Positions 9,014-17,269 of a stretch of 64,000 nt of DNA are shown one piece after another (within the stretch, counting starts at the first letter, position 1; each line of letters opens with the position of its first letter). Source of the stretch: Hymenobacter baengnokdamensis (lineage in GTDB: Bacteria; Bacteroidota; Bacteroidia; Cytophagales; Hymenobacteraceae); NCBI RefSeq assembly GCF_008728635.1, contig NZ_CP044285.1, positions 620,001-684,000 of the forward strand, read 5' to 3'. A model generated the notes under the pieces. The model made no database searches, had not been told where the DNA came from, and saw nothing but the letters and a program-made list of their open reading frames with translations. The translations under genes and the position numbers were made by a program.

Positions 9014-10462
9014 CTACTGCTGCTTGGCCAGCCAAAGCGAGGCGTTCAGGTGCAGGTTGGCGTGGCTGGCCAGCTCCGTCCAGCCGGGGTACACGGTGTT
9101 GCCGGGGCTGCCGGTGCCATCATCGGCCGGCGACGAATCGGTGATGCAGAAGACGCGGCCGGTACCAAAGGTGCTGCTCGCGCACATGATGTTGCTCAGG
9201 CCCTGGACCGAGCTGCTTTGCCACACCAGGGGCACGGCCTGCGAGCCCGAGGTTTTAGTGATGGTGGCGCCGTTTGAGAACTTGAGCTGCGTAACGTTGC
9301 CCTGCGAGCCGTGCAGAATAGTGTTGGTGCTGCCAGCCAGCACGTTGCTGGTCGTTTCAGAGATATTGGTGAGCGCAATACTGTAGCCGAAAGGGTTGAC
9401 CTGCACCGAGTTGTTGGTCATCAGGTCGTTCCAGATGGCGGGCGAGTCGTAGCCGTCGTTGTTACGGTCCGACTGGTCGTGGTCGGAAATCATGAACAAG
9501 CCGCCGCCATTTTTTACAAAATTGAGGATGGCAGTCTTCTCGCTGGCCGTAAAGAGCGTGTTTGGCTCGTCAATTACAAACACGTTGTAGTTGGCCAAAT
9601 CCTGGGGGTTGGATGAGTTGCCGTAGGTAATAGCCGTGCCGGCCGGCAGGTTCTCAACCGAGTTGCCCAGCTTTACCAGAGCCACTCCCCAGGAAGAGAG
9701 CGCGGCCGTCCAGTAGCTTTCCGGGGTGCTGGCCGTGATACCCGAAGCGGCTGGCGTGGGGTAGCGTGGGGCCACGCCGCCATCCACGTCGAGGGCCCAG
9801 TCGGCGTTGCCAGCCAGTTCGGCGTGGCTGGCGTCGAACAGGAACTTGGTACCGCCGCTGCCGGGAGGCGGGGTGCCACCACCGCCCGTGCCCGCGTAGC
9901 TCTGTACCGTGATGTTGTCGAAATTGAGGCGGTTGGTGCTGCCATCCGTTTTGCGCACCTGCAGGCGCACCGCACCGGCCATGTTCAGGGTGAAGCTAGC
10001 CGTGGCCAGGGTTGTGCTGCTGCTCGTGATGGTGCTGCCCACTTTGGCGTAGCTGCTGCCGCTGTTGGTGCTGGCCCACAGCTCCCAGGTGCCGGAAGCA
10101 TCGGTGCCATACCGGGCATGGTCGACGGTGACGACGCCCGCCCCGCTGGTCAGGTCGAAGTTCATGCTCAGCGAGCCGCTGTTGCGCACCCGCGCCGACT
10201 GCGTGCCCGTGTGGGCATCGGCGCTGGTGTTGCCCAGAAGCGCGTCGGTGAGGGTCCACGAGCCCGAGCTGAGCGTGACGGTGCCGGCGGTATAGGCCGT
10301 TTTGGTGCCCGTTTCGAAGCCCTCAGGGAAGCCCGGTGCCGAGGCATTCTGGCTAAGAGCGGTGGCGGCAGGCAGCACCGGGCTGGCTTCTTGCCGGGCG
10401 CAGGCCGCCAGCAGGGAGGCACTCAGCAGCGGGGCTGCCAGGTAGCGAAATACATTTTTCAT
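9014..10462 (-). CDS. Secreted lipoprotein with jelly-roll-like and GATase/ThuA-like domains
   Basis: A 482-residue protein with a lipoprotein signal: hydrophobic stretch then LLAAC, placing the lipidated cysteine at residue 21. Residues about 45-190 form a beta-rich module (FEGF-type start, GTWELWASTNSGSSY, LQVRKTDGSTNRLNFDNITV) similar to secreted carbohydrate-binding or discoidin-like sandwiches. A Gly/Pro linker GGGGTPPPGSGG near 195-206 leads to a Rossmann-type domain with KFLFDASHAELAGNADW, YNVFVIDEPNT and NGGGLFMISDHDQSDRNNDG, resembling glutamine-amidotransferase/ThuA-like folds without an obvious catalytic cysteine. Probably surface exposed; function unknown. A TAGCTTTG -7 box lies about 40 bp upstream of its start. 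Confidence 0.7.
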   Translation of the reverse strand: MKNVFRYLAAPLLSASLLAACARQEASPVLPAATALSQNASAPGFPEGFETGTKTAYTAGTVTLSSGSWTLTDALLGNTSADAHTGTQSARVRNSGSLSMNFDLTSGAGVVTVDHARYGTDASGTWELWASTNSGSSYAKVGSTITSSSTTLATASFTLNMAGAVRLQVRKTDGSTNRLNFDNITVQSYAGTGGGGTPPPGSGGTKFLFDASHAELAGNADWALDVDGGVAPRYPTPAASGITASTPESYWTAALSSWGVALVKLGNSVENLPAGTAITYGNSSNPQDLANYNVFVIDEPNTLFTASEKTAILNFVKNGGGLFMISDHDQSDRNNDGYDSPAIWNDLMTNNSVQVNPFGYSIALTNISETTSNVLAGSTNTILHGSQGNVTQLKFSNGATITKTSGSQAVPLVWQSSSVQGLSNIMCASSTFGTGRVFCITDSSPADDGTGSPGNTVYPGWTELASHANLHLNASLWLAKQQ

Positions 10463-10501
10463 GCGGTGGTTTTAGGAAAAGAAAGAAAGACTGTGTAGCA
10501 G

Positions 10502-10509
10502 CAAAGCTA
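10502..10509 (-). promoter_or_regulatory. -7 promoter box TAGCTTTG for the lipoprotein gene
   Basis: On the minus strand TAGCTTTG matches TAnnTTTG exactly. It lies 40 bp upstream of the ATG at 10462, leaving a leader of about 33 nt. The DNA just upstream is AT-rich, but no convincing TTG at -33 was found. Confidence 0.5.
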
Positions 10510-10596
10510 ACCTTTTTTCACCTAAAATTTACCTGCATAAAACCCGGGTTGCGGATGAGTAACAGCCGATTATCGCCCACCCGGCCGAGCAAAGCC

Positions 10597-10635
10597 AAAA
10601 GCCCTCCTGCCCCACAGCGAGGGAAGAGGGCTTTT
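10597..10635 (-). terminator. Rho-independent terminator downstream of tRNA-Arg
   Basis: Inverted repeat AAAAGCCCTC (10597-10606) and GAGGGCTTTT (10626-10635) with a 19-base loop that contains further short pairing. It sits 14 bp past the 3' end of the minus-strand tRNA and carries T-runs in both orientations. Confidence 0.75.
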
Positions 10636-10648
10636 GCTTACGCTATAG

Positions 10649-10720
10649 TAGCCACGAGCAGATTCGAACTGCTATCAAGCGTTTAGGAAACGCCTATTCT
10701 ATCCCTTGAACTACGCAGCC
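10649..10720 (-). tRNA. tRNA-Arg (anticodon CCT)
   Basis: Read on the minus strand, the segment folds as a cloverleaf. The acceptor stem is GGCTGCG pairing with CGTGGCT (including G-U pairs), the anticodon stem GGCGT/ACGCT encloses loop TTCCTAA, and the T-loop contains TTCGAAT. The anticodon CCT reads AGG arginine codons. The discriminator is A at 10649 and CCA is not encoded. A terminator follows and a TACCTTTG -7 box lies only 7 bp upstream, so it is probably its own transcription unit. Confidence 0.93.
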
Positions 10721-10726
10721 AGGCCA

Positions 10727-10734
10727 CAAAGGTA
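10727..10734 (-). promoter_or_regulatory. -7 box TACCTTTG immediately upstream of tRNA-Arg
   Basis: TACCTTTG on the minus strand is an exact TAnnTTTG match. Only six bases separate it from the tRNA 5' end at 10720, so transcription would start at about the first base of the mature tRNA. No -33 TTG is evident. Confidence 0.5.
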
Positions 10735-10754
10735 AGCCACCGGCCGAGCCCCCG

Positions 10755-12044
10755 CTACATCTTGTAGGCGAGTACAATCCCAAAGGAGAGCGCCGTGAGT
10801 ATCAGGCCAACCATAAAAATGGAATAGCTCACGCGCAACAGCCTGTATTTACGGTCGAGCACTTCGCCAAGATAATATACATCTGTTACCATATTTGTAT
10901 AAAGGGTATTTTTCTGGCGCATCAGCTCGTGCATACCTTCCTGAAAGTGCTGCAGGCTGAGCTTGGTGAACTGTCCGAAAAACAAGAGGTTGACGCGCCG
11001 GTTGGTGGCAATCTCGGGGTTGCGCTTCAGCCATTTGAAGCTCGTGACATCGGGCTGAGCCGAAAGAATAGCCGAGGTTACCGAGCCCAGGGCGGTAAGC
11101 AGCAGAATGCCCATGGGCACGGCCAGAATCGGATTGCGGGTAAAGCTGGCATTGCCGGTGGGCGTCATCCCCGACGATTTGGCCCCCAGGTAGGTAATTA
11201 TCACCGACATGATAACCGCGTTGAGCGAAATCATCATGCTGGCCTTTTTATCGGCCATGTCGGAGAGCTTCATGTGGTTGGAGTACATGGTGCGGAACAT
11301 TGTTTCGATGCCCCGCTTGGGCTCGGCGAAGGTGTCGGTTTTTTCCTTTTCCTTTTTCTTGGCTTTTTTCTCGGCCTTTTTGAGCCGGTCGCGCTGGTTT
11401 TCAACATTGGCTTTCAGCGACTTCTTATAGCGGTCTTTGCCAGCGCCGGAGAGGTACTTATGCGCCAGCATAAAGTTGAGCTGCAGCTCGGCCCACTCGG
11501 GGTTGCTGTACGACTTATCGAGGGCCAGCTCCCACTCGGTGCGCAGCAGCTCGGCGCGGGCCCGAAAATCGTCGGCGGCCAGATTGCTCATATCGGCATC
11601 GACCATTATTTTTTCGAGCTCCGTAGTTGGCGTCTCGTTGCGATGCGTAGCGCGGATAAGGTTTTTAATAACCTCTACGCGGGCGGGCTCCACCTTTTTT
11701 TCCAGAAGCCAGGCCTCGGCCCGGGCCATGCTCTTATACTCGTGGCCATCGTAGGTATCGAGGTAGCCCGTGTCGTGAAACCAGGCGGCCAGCAGCAGTT
11801 CCTCGGTTTGCTCGGGGCTGAGCTGGGCATCGTCGGCCAGGTTGCGGGCCTGCTTCACTACGTAGGCCGTATGCGCCAGCGTGTGGTAGGTGAGGCGGGG
11901 GTCCAGCTCGGCCGTCAGCTTGGGCTCGAGGTAGGCTTGCGCCTGCTGCACCAGCGCCGACACCTCCGGCTTGGGCGGCTTAGCAGGCGGAGAAGCTGGG
12001 GCGGCCGGAGTTTCGGCTTCGGCGGGGAGAGTAGTAGTAGCCAT
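10755..12044 (-). CDS. HD-domain protein fused to a Pycsar-effector-like (PycTM, DUF5706-like) membrane domain
   Basis: A 429-residue fusion. Residues about 30-165 form an HD phosphohydrolase domain: YHTLAH (His54, His58), the AWFHDTGY pair His90-Asp91, His101, His134 and Asp149 are all in place, so metal-dependent hydrolysis of a (cyclic) nucleotide is plausible. A Lys/Glu-rich helix (residues 205-235) connects to a membrane domain starting MFRTMYSNHMKLSDMADKKA, with membrane helices at about 268-288, 305-328 and 404-427. That second part resembles the PycTM effector of Pycsar anti-phage systems, in which a cyclic pyrimidine nucleotide triggers membrane damage. No cyclase gene is adjacent. 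A housekeeping signalling role is equally possible. The gene is single and ends 34 bp before tRNA-Arg. Confidence 0.82.
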   Translation of the reverse strand: MATTTLPAEAETPAAPASPPAKPPKPEVSALVQQAQAYLEPKLTAELDPRLTYHTLAHTAYVVKQARNLADDAQLSPEQTEELLLAAWFHDTGYLDTYDGHEYKSMARAEAWLLEKKVEPARVEVIKNLIRATHRNETPTTELEKIMVDADMSNLAADDFRARAELLRTEWELALDKSYSNPEWAELQLNFMLAHKYLSGAGKDRYKKSLKANVENQRDRLKKAEKKAKKKEKEKTDTFAEPKRGIETMFRTMYSNHMKLSDMADKKASMMISLNAVIMSVIITYLGAKSSGMTPTGNASFTRNPILAVPMGILLLTALGSVTSAILSAQPDVTSFKWLKRNPEIATNRRVNLLFFGQFTKLSLQHFQEGMHELMRQKNTLYTNMVTDVYYLGEVLDRKYRLLRVSYSIFMVGLILTALSFGIVLAYKM

Positions 12045-12319
12045 AATTCAGCGCAAGAAACAACAGCCGGCCGGCGTTGCGTTCAGCCTGGCAGTGGGCT
12101 TTCAACGCGCTACAGTCGGCCTGGGTTAATTCCTAACCTCAACCGCACGGGCCAGCTTTGCGTAGCAGCCCTCACGCGGGAAATAAAAAAGGGCGGCTTG
12201 TCTTGCAGTGCCTGGCAGCCCGCCCAAAAAATCTTACGTACAGCCAGCCTTACGCCTTTATTCTGCAACTCGTATTTACCTTTTTGGTAGCGCCCCGCGC
12301 TACGTGTACTTTCACCTAC

Positions 12320-15300
12320 ATGACACTACTTCTCCGCCTTTTCTGCTGCCTGTGCCTACTAGCTACTCTTCCGCTCACCGTGCATGCGCAGCTCGAAGAG
12401 CTGGGCGAAGCCGGCGAGTCCGAGTTCAACCCGGTAAACCCCAAGCCCAATTACCGCCGCACGGCCGTAGGCTGGGAAAAGCACCTGCCTCCCGATTCGA
12501 GCCGCATTCGCTATTCAGTATTTTTGATTGGCGACGTAGGCAATCCCATTCTGGCCGACAAGGGCGGCGAGCCATCGCTGAACTTCATGCGCAAGCAGAT
12601 GCTGCAGGCCGGCACTAAGAGCGCGGTCGTGTTTCTGGGCGATAACGTGTACAACCAGGGTATGCCGCCCGAGGGCGCCTACGACCGCAAAACGGCCGAA
12701 AACCGGCTCAATGCCCAGCTCGATATTCTGAAAGGCTACAAGGGAGAAAAATACATGGTGCCCGGCAACCACGACTGGATTCAGGGCTACAAGGGCGGGC
12801 TGGCCCAGGTAAACCGCGAGCAGGCCTACGCCGAGCACTACCTGGCCAAAGATTCAGTGGCTTTTTCCTATACCGGCGATTTTCTGGTGCCGCGCGATGG
12901 CTGCCCCGGCCCTTACGAAATCAGGCTGCGCGACGACCTGGTGATGATTGCCATCAACTCGCAATGGTTTATTACCGACCAGGCCAACCGGCCCTTCGGC
13001 AGTGCCTGCGGGGCCAACACGGAAGACGATGTATATGCGCAGCTCGAAGAGGTGATTAAGCGCAACCAGGACAAGCATATCCTGATTGTGACGCACCACC
13101 CGCTGTTTTCGGATGGCATTCACGGCGGCTACTTTACGCTGGCCGACCACCTGTTTCCGCTCAGCATTGTGCAGAAATATGCGTTTCTACCGCTGCCGGT
13201 TATCGGGTCGGTGTACCCGCTGGCCCGCAAGTATGGCGGCATTGCCCAGGATTTGGCGTATCCGGCCTACCAGGACTACAAGAAGAACCTGCTCGACCTG
13301 TTTGGCAAATATCCGAATATTATCTATGCCAACGGCCACGAGCACAACCTCCAGTATTACGACGAGGAGAAAACCAAGTCGCACTTCATCACCAGCGGCT
13401 CAGGCTGCAAAACGCAGCACGTAAAGCCTGGCAAGGGTGGTGAGGCGCTGTTTTCGGACAAGGAAAAGGGCTTTGCCCGGCTCAATTACTACGACGACGG
13501 CCAGGTGTGGGTCGAATACCTCATTCCCAGCGATAAAGACAAAGGCCAGACGGCCCGGCTTGCGTACCGCCAGCAGGTATATGCCGAGTTGGGCCGGGGC
13601 CGGGCCGCTACGGCCGCGGCAGGCCCCGGCGGCAAAGTGAGCAAGAAGAATAAGCCCGACTCGGGGGCGGCTCCCGGCACGCAGGCGCCGGGCGGTGCCA
13701 CCGCCACCCGCGCCGGCAACCAGAGCAACGACGACTTTGAGTCGGCCGCCGCCAAGGCGGCCGACAAGCCTACAGGGGCACCCGTCGTAACCTCGGCCAT
13801 GAAGCGGCCCAACTTCAAAGACAGCGTAGTAACGGTAGCCGTGAACCCGAGCTACAACCAGCACGGCCGCCTGCACAACTGGCTGCTGGGCGAGCACTAC
13901 CGCAAGGAGTGGGCTACGCCGGTTGCCTTTCCGGTGCTAGATATCCAAACCGCGGAAGGCGGGCTTATTCCGTACAAAACGGGGGGCGGCAAGCAGACGG
14001 CCTCACTGAAAGTGCGCAACGAGGCCGGCTACTACTACACAGTGCGGGGCATCGATAAAGACCCCGCCGCCGTGCTGCCCGAGAATTTCCGCACCGGCCT
14101 GGCCAAAGCGGTGTTGCAGGACCAGATATCGGCCCAGCATCCCTACGCCTCGTTTGTGCTGCCGCCCCTGGCTACCGCAGCCGGCATTCTGCATACGAAC
14201 CCGCGCTACGTCTATATTCCGAATGACCCGGCGCTGGGCCAGTACCGGCAGAAGTTTGCCAACACACCCGCCGCACTGGAAGAAGACGCCAAAGGCAGCC
14301 AGGATACCGACGCCTCGCTCGACTACGCCAAGAAGCTCGTGAGCACCGATAAGATGCTCGAAAACCTGCTGGCCGACAACGACAACCAGGTCGACGAGCC
14401 GGCCTTTGCGCGCTCGCGCCTCTTCGATATGTGGATTGGCGACTGGGACCGCCACGAAGACCAGTGGCGCTGGGCCCAGCGCAAAACCAAGGACGGCGAC
14501 AAGATTTATACGGCCGTGCCCGAAGACCGCGACATTGCCTTTTTTAAAGGTGATGGAGTGCTGCCTTCGCTTATTTCGAAAAAATTTGCGGTGCGCAACT
14601 TTCAGAATTTCGGCTACGATTACGGCGACTACAAGGGCCTGAACCAAACCGGCCTCAGCAACGACCGGCTATACCTGAGCGGCGTGAGCCGCGAAGAATG
14701 GGTGAAGCAGGCCAACATTATGAAAGCCCAGCTCACCGACGAAATCATCGAAAAAGCCTTCCGCGATAAGTGGCCGGCCCAGATTTATGCCGAGCACGGC
14801 GCCGAGATTGTGGCCAAGCTCAAGAGCCGCCGCGACCTGCTGCCCGACGTGGCCGCCAAGTACGCCGACGTGATGGCCCAGCGCGTGGAGGTACGCGGCT
14901 CACAGAAGCGGGAGAAATTTACGGTGACGCGCCTGCCCGACCATAAGACGCACGTAGTAATGCAGAAAATCAGTAAGAAGGGCCAGCTGACTAAGGTTCT
15001 CTACGACCGCACCTTCGACCGTACTACCGACGAGATTCGCCTGTACGGTATCAGCGGCCAGGACGTGTATGACCTGAGCGGCGACCAGCGCCAGGGCCAT
15101 AAGATTCGCATCATTGCTGGCACGGGCCGTGACACTATCATCGACAACTCGCGGGTAGCCGGTATGCGGCATCGCACCCAGATTTACGACGCCGACACCG
15201 GCAACGTGATTGTGAACAAGCGCGGCGAGGCTCGCCTGCGCCTGGAGCCAGGCGTAGAAGTGAGCCGCTACGACCACCCGCACCGCTTCGACCTGAAAGA

Positions 15301-16414
15301 CTACCGCCTCAACTACACCGGCCCGGCCCTGTTTTTTGGGTATAATATCGACGATGGCGTGCTGCTGGGCGGCGGGGTTACGCACCGGCGCTACGGCTTC
15401 CGGCGCGAGCCCTTCAGCTCGGAGCAAACCCTGACGGCCAACTTCGCCCCGGCCCGCCAGGCTTATAACCTGCGCTACAGCGGGCAGTTTACAAGCGTAT
15501 TCGGCGGTAAAACCGACTTGCACATTGCTTCGCAGTTTTACGGACCGCAGCTGCTTTATAATTTCTTCGGCATCGGCAACAACACCCAGAATTATGCGGT
15601 GGAAGGCAAAGACCAGGCTACTAACCGCACGGTCAATAGTGCTTACCGGGTGCGCTTCGACCGCTTCTACATTGCCCCCACCCTTGAGCGTAAGCTGTTT
15701 ACCTTCGGCAAAATTGGTTTTGGGCCGCAGTACGAGCGTTTCCGGGTGGAAAGCGACCAGATTGGAACAGTTATCAGAGACAGCATCGGGACGGGCCTCG
15801 AAAACCGACACTTCGGCATCCGCAACTCCGACTTTCAGGCAAACTCTTACCTGGGCGGCCTGGTGTACATCGACTTCGGGGCACAGTCGTCGCCCAAAGA
15901 CCCGCGCATTGGTATTCAGTGGCACAACGAGGCGCAGTACAACTGGCAGCTCAACGGCGAGCAGCTGACTTACGGGCGGCTTTCCTCTGAGCTGAAGGCA
16001 TATATCACGCCCAACTTCCCGTTTCGCATTACCTACGCCGGCCGCGTAGGCGTGCAGCACAACCTTGGCGACTACCGCTTTTACCAGGCTAATACGCTGG
16101 GCGGCACCACTAACCTGCGCGGCTATCGCCGCACCCGCTACGCCGGCCGCAGCAGCCTCTACGGCAACTTCGAGGCGCGCCTGCACCTGTTCAAGTTCAA
16201 CGCCTACCTCTTCCCCGGCACCTTCGGCATCATGGGCCTGGCCGATGCCGGCCGCGTGTACTCGGCCCAGGATACGCGCCAGGGCCTGCAAGCCTTCCAC
16301 ACGGGCTTCGGCGGGGGCGCGTTCGTCAACATCCTCGACCAGGCAGTGGTCAACGTGACGTACTCGGTGGGCGAGGAGCGGCTGCTGTATGTAGGGTTCG
16401 ACTTTTTGTTTTAG
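12320..16414 (+). CDS. Calcineurin-like phosphoesterase with kinase-like motif and C-terminal outer-membrane barrel
   Basis: Start taken at ATG 12320, which begins a signal peptide (LLLRLFCCLCLLATLPLTVHA); the frame opens 54 codons earlier but without one. The product is 1364 residues. Residues about 70-345 are a metallophosphoesterase with the expected series GDVGN (71-75), GDNVY (107-111), GNHDW (149-153), THHP (near 258) and NGHEH (near 337). A low-complexity linker follows. Around residues 700-745 sits FDMWIGDWDRHEDQW and then VPEDRDIAFF, a pattern like the catalytic loops of Fam20C/HipA-type atypical kinases. The last ~350 residues are beta-rich with GGTTNLRGYRRTRYAGRSS and a final FDFLF strand, as in BamA/TamA-type surface-antigen barrels. 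It is therefore likely an outer-membrane protein with a periplasmic or surface enzyme. Confidence 0.8.
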   Translation: MTLLLRLFCCLCLLATLPLTVHAQLEELGEAGESEFNPVNPKPNYRRTAVGWEKHLPPDSSRIRYSVFLIGDVGNPILADKGGEPSLNFMRKQMLQAGTKSAVVFLGDNVYNQGMPPEGAYDRKTAENRLNAQLDILKGYKGEKYMVPGNHDWIQGYKGGLAQVNREQAYAEHYLAKDSVAFSYTGDFLVPRDGCPGPYEIRLRDDLVMIAINSQWFITDQANRPFGSACGANTEDDVYAQLEEVIKRNQDKHILIVTHHPLFSDGIHGGYFTLADHLFPLSIVQKYAFLPLPVIGSVYPLARKYGGIAQDLAYPAYQDYKKNLLDLFGKYPNIIYANGHEHNLQYYDEEKTKSHFITSGSGCKTQHVKPGKGGEALFSDKEKGFARLNYYDDGQVWVEYLIPSDKDKGQTARLAYRQQVYAELGRGRAATAAAGPGGKVSKKNKPDSGAAPGTQAPGGATATRAGNQSNDDFESAAAKAADKPTGAPVVTSAMKRPNFKDSVVTVAVNPSYNQHGRLHNWLLGEHYRKEWATPVAFPVLDIQTAEGGLIPYKTGGGKQTASLKVRNEAGYYYTVRGIDKDPAAVLPENFRTGLAKAVLQDQISAQHPYASFVLPPLATAAGILHTNPRYVYIPNDPALGQYRQKFANTPAALEEDAKGSQDTDASLDYAKKLVSTDKMLENLLADNDNQVDEPAFARSRLFDMWIGDWDRHEDQWRWAQRKTKDGDKIYTAVPEDRDIAFFKGDGVLPSLISKKFAVRNFQNFGYDYGDYKGLNQTGLSNDRLYLSGVSREEWVKQANIMKAQLTDEIIEKAFRDKWPAQIYAEHGAEIVAKLKSRRDLLPDVAAKYADVMAQRVEVRGSQKREKFTVTRLPDHKTHVVMQKISKKGQLTKVLYDRTFDRTTDEIRLYGISGQDVYDLSGDQRQGHKIRIIAGTGRDTIIDNSRVAGMRHRTQIYDADTGNVIVNKRGEARLRLEPGVEVSRYDHPHRFDLKDYRLNYTGPALFFGYNIDDGVLLGGGVTHRRYGFRREPFSSEQTLTANFAPARQAYNLRYSGQFTSVFGGKTDLHIASQFYGPQLLYNFFGIGNNTQNYAVEGKDQATNRTVNSAYRVRFDRFYIAPTLERKLFTFGKIGFGPQYERFRVESDQIGTVIRDSIGTGLENRHFGIRNSDFQANSYLGGLVYIDFGAQSSPKDPRIGIQWHNEAQYNWQLNGEQLTYGRLSSELKAYITPNFPFRITYAGRVGVQHNLGDYRFYQANTLGGTTNLRGYRRTRYAGRSSLYGNFEARLHLFKFNAYLFPGTFGIMGLADAGRVYSAQDTRQGLQAFHTGFGGGAFVNILDQAVVNVTYSVGEERLLYVGFDFLF

Positions 16415-16458
16415 GCAACGCCTGGCTCTACGGACTGCACCCTTGCCGGCTAGTACTC

Positions 16459-16491
16459 AAAAGCCCCGTGGCGCGTGCTGCGGGGCTTTTT
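16459..16491 (+). terminator. Rho-independent terminator
   Basis: AAAAGCCCCG (16459-16468) pairs with CGGGGCTTTT (16481-16490) around a 12-base loop and ends in five Ts. It lies 45 bp downstream of the phosphoesterase/barrel gene stop. Confidence 0.85.
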
Positions 16492-16589
16492 CTGCGCCCA
16501 ACTCATAACCTCCGCTATATCCTTTTCCCGGTGCCGGCGTTATATTTTGCCGTATCCGGCTATCACATCTCCATTACTTTTTCTCCGAT

Positions 16590-16958
16590 ATGGACCAGCC
16601 CATCTCTCGCCGCCAGCACGGCTTTGCCGACTATACGTACGTCCCGCTTGTGGCCGCCGCACCCGCGCTGGCAGGTTTTGCCGCCGAAAAAACTGCTGCT
16701 ACGTTGTGCTATGCTCTCAGTAGCTCGGTGCTGGCATCCAGCCTCTTCACACGCGCCGAGTGGGGCCTGGTCCGGGTTATTCCTTTCAAAGCTCACCTGG
16801 CCTTTGACGCGGTGGGGGCCATCACGACTCTAACGGCCCCCTGGTTGTTTGGCTTTGCCAAAAACCGCAAGGCCCGCAATGCCTTTCTGGTTATCGGCAC
16901 CATCAATCTACTGGTGGGGCTGCTTACCCGACCCGAGGAGATGCCAGCGCAGGCCTAG
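16590..16958 (+). CDS. Small integral membrane protein of unknown function
   Basis: A 122-residue protein with about four hydrophobic segments (residues ~17-32, 38-54, 70-92, 97-114) arranged as two similar halves, each with a helix pair. The second half begins with VIPFKAHLAFDAVGAI, resembling the two-repeat layout of small SPW-like membrane proteins, but the match is weak. It lies about 175 bp after the phosphoesterase gene, beyond a terminator, so it is likely separately transcribed. No catalytic motif is visible. Confidence 0.65.
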   Translation: MDQPISRRQHGFADYTYVPLVAAAPALAGFAAEKTAATLCYALSSSVLASSLFTRAEWGLVRVIPFKAHLAFDAVGAITTLTAPWLFGFAKNRKARNAFLVIGTINLLVGLLTRPEEMPAQA

Positions 16959-17269
16959 CACCGCTTACTCTTGCTGTAATACACCCCTCAACTGCTGCAC
17001 AAGCTGCTAAAGCGACTACCCACAGTACCAGTCACCGCTGAAGCTGCGGCTGGCTGACGGAATCATTCGACATTCGACTTACCCCGCGCCAGCGCCAAGT
17101 CAGGGTGCAGGTTGAGCGCAGCGGGCTGCCGGCTTTTCGCCGGCTGTCCGCTCGTCGCCAGAACGTCCGGCGCCAACAAAGAGCCGGCAGCCCGCCCCGT
17201 ATGCCGACTCACAAAATAATATAATATATATTATAAAATATTTTGCTGCGAGCTTTAATGCCTGTACGC
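16959..17269. other. Non-coding gap with GC-rich inverted repeat and AT palindrome
   Basis: No gene was found in these 311 bp. A 14-bp perfect inverted repeat begins GCGGGCTGCC at 17121-17134 and returns at 17182-17195. It is followed by a strongly AT-rich block with the perfect 16-bp palindrome TATAATATATATTATA at 17220-17235. Both lie just past the stop of the minus-strand molybdopterin enzyme, so they may end its transcript. Confidence 0.6.

Noticed and set aside
12158..12319. Upstream extension of the phosphoesterase/barrel gene
   Set aside because: The signal peptide begins at ATG 12320; the 54 codons before it would bury it.
9500..13000. Search for a Pycsar cyclase next to the HD-PycTM gene
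   Set aside because: The flanking genes are a lipoprotein, a tRNA and a phosphoesterase/barrel gene; none has a nucleotidyl-cyclase motif.
14900..16300. Long antisense open frame opposite the barrel part of the phosphoesterase gene
   Set aside because: It mirrors a well-supported GC-rich gene, has no recognisable domain, and its codon pattern is that of the opposite strand.
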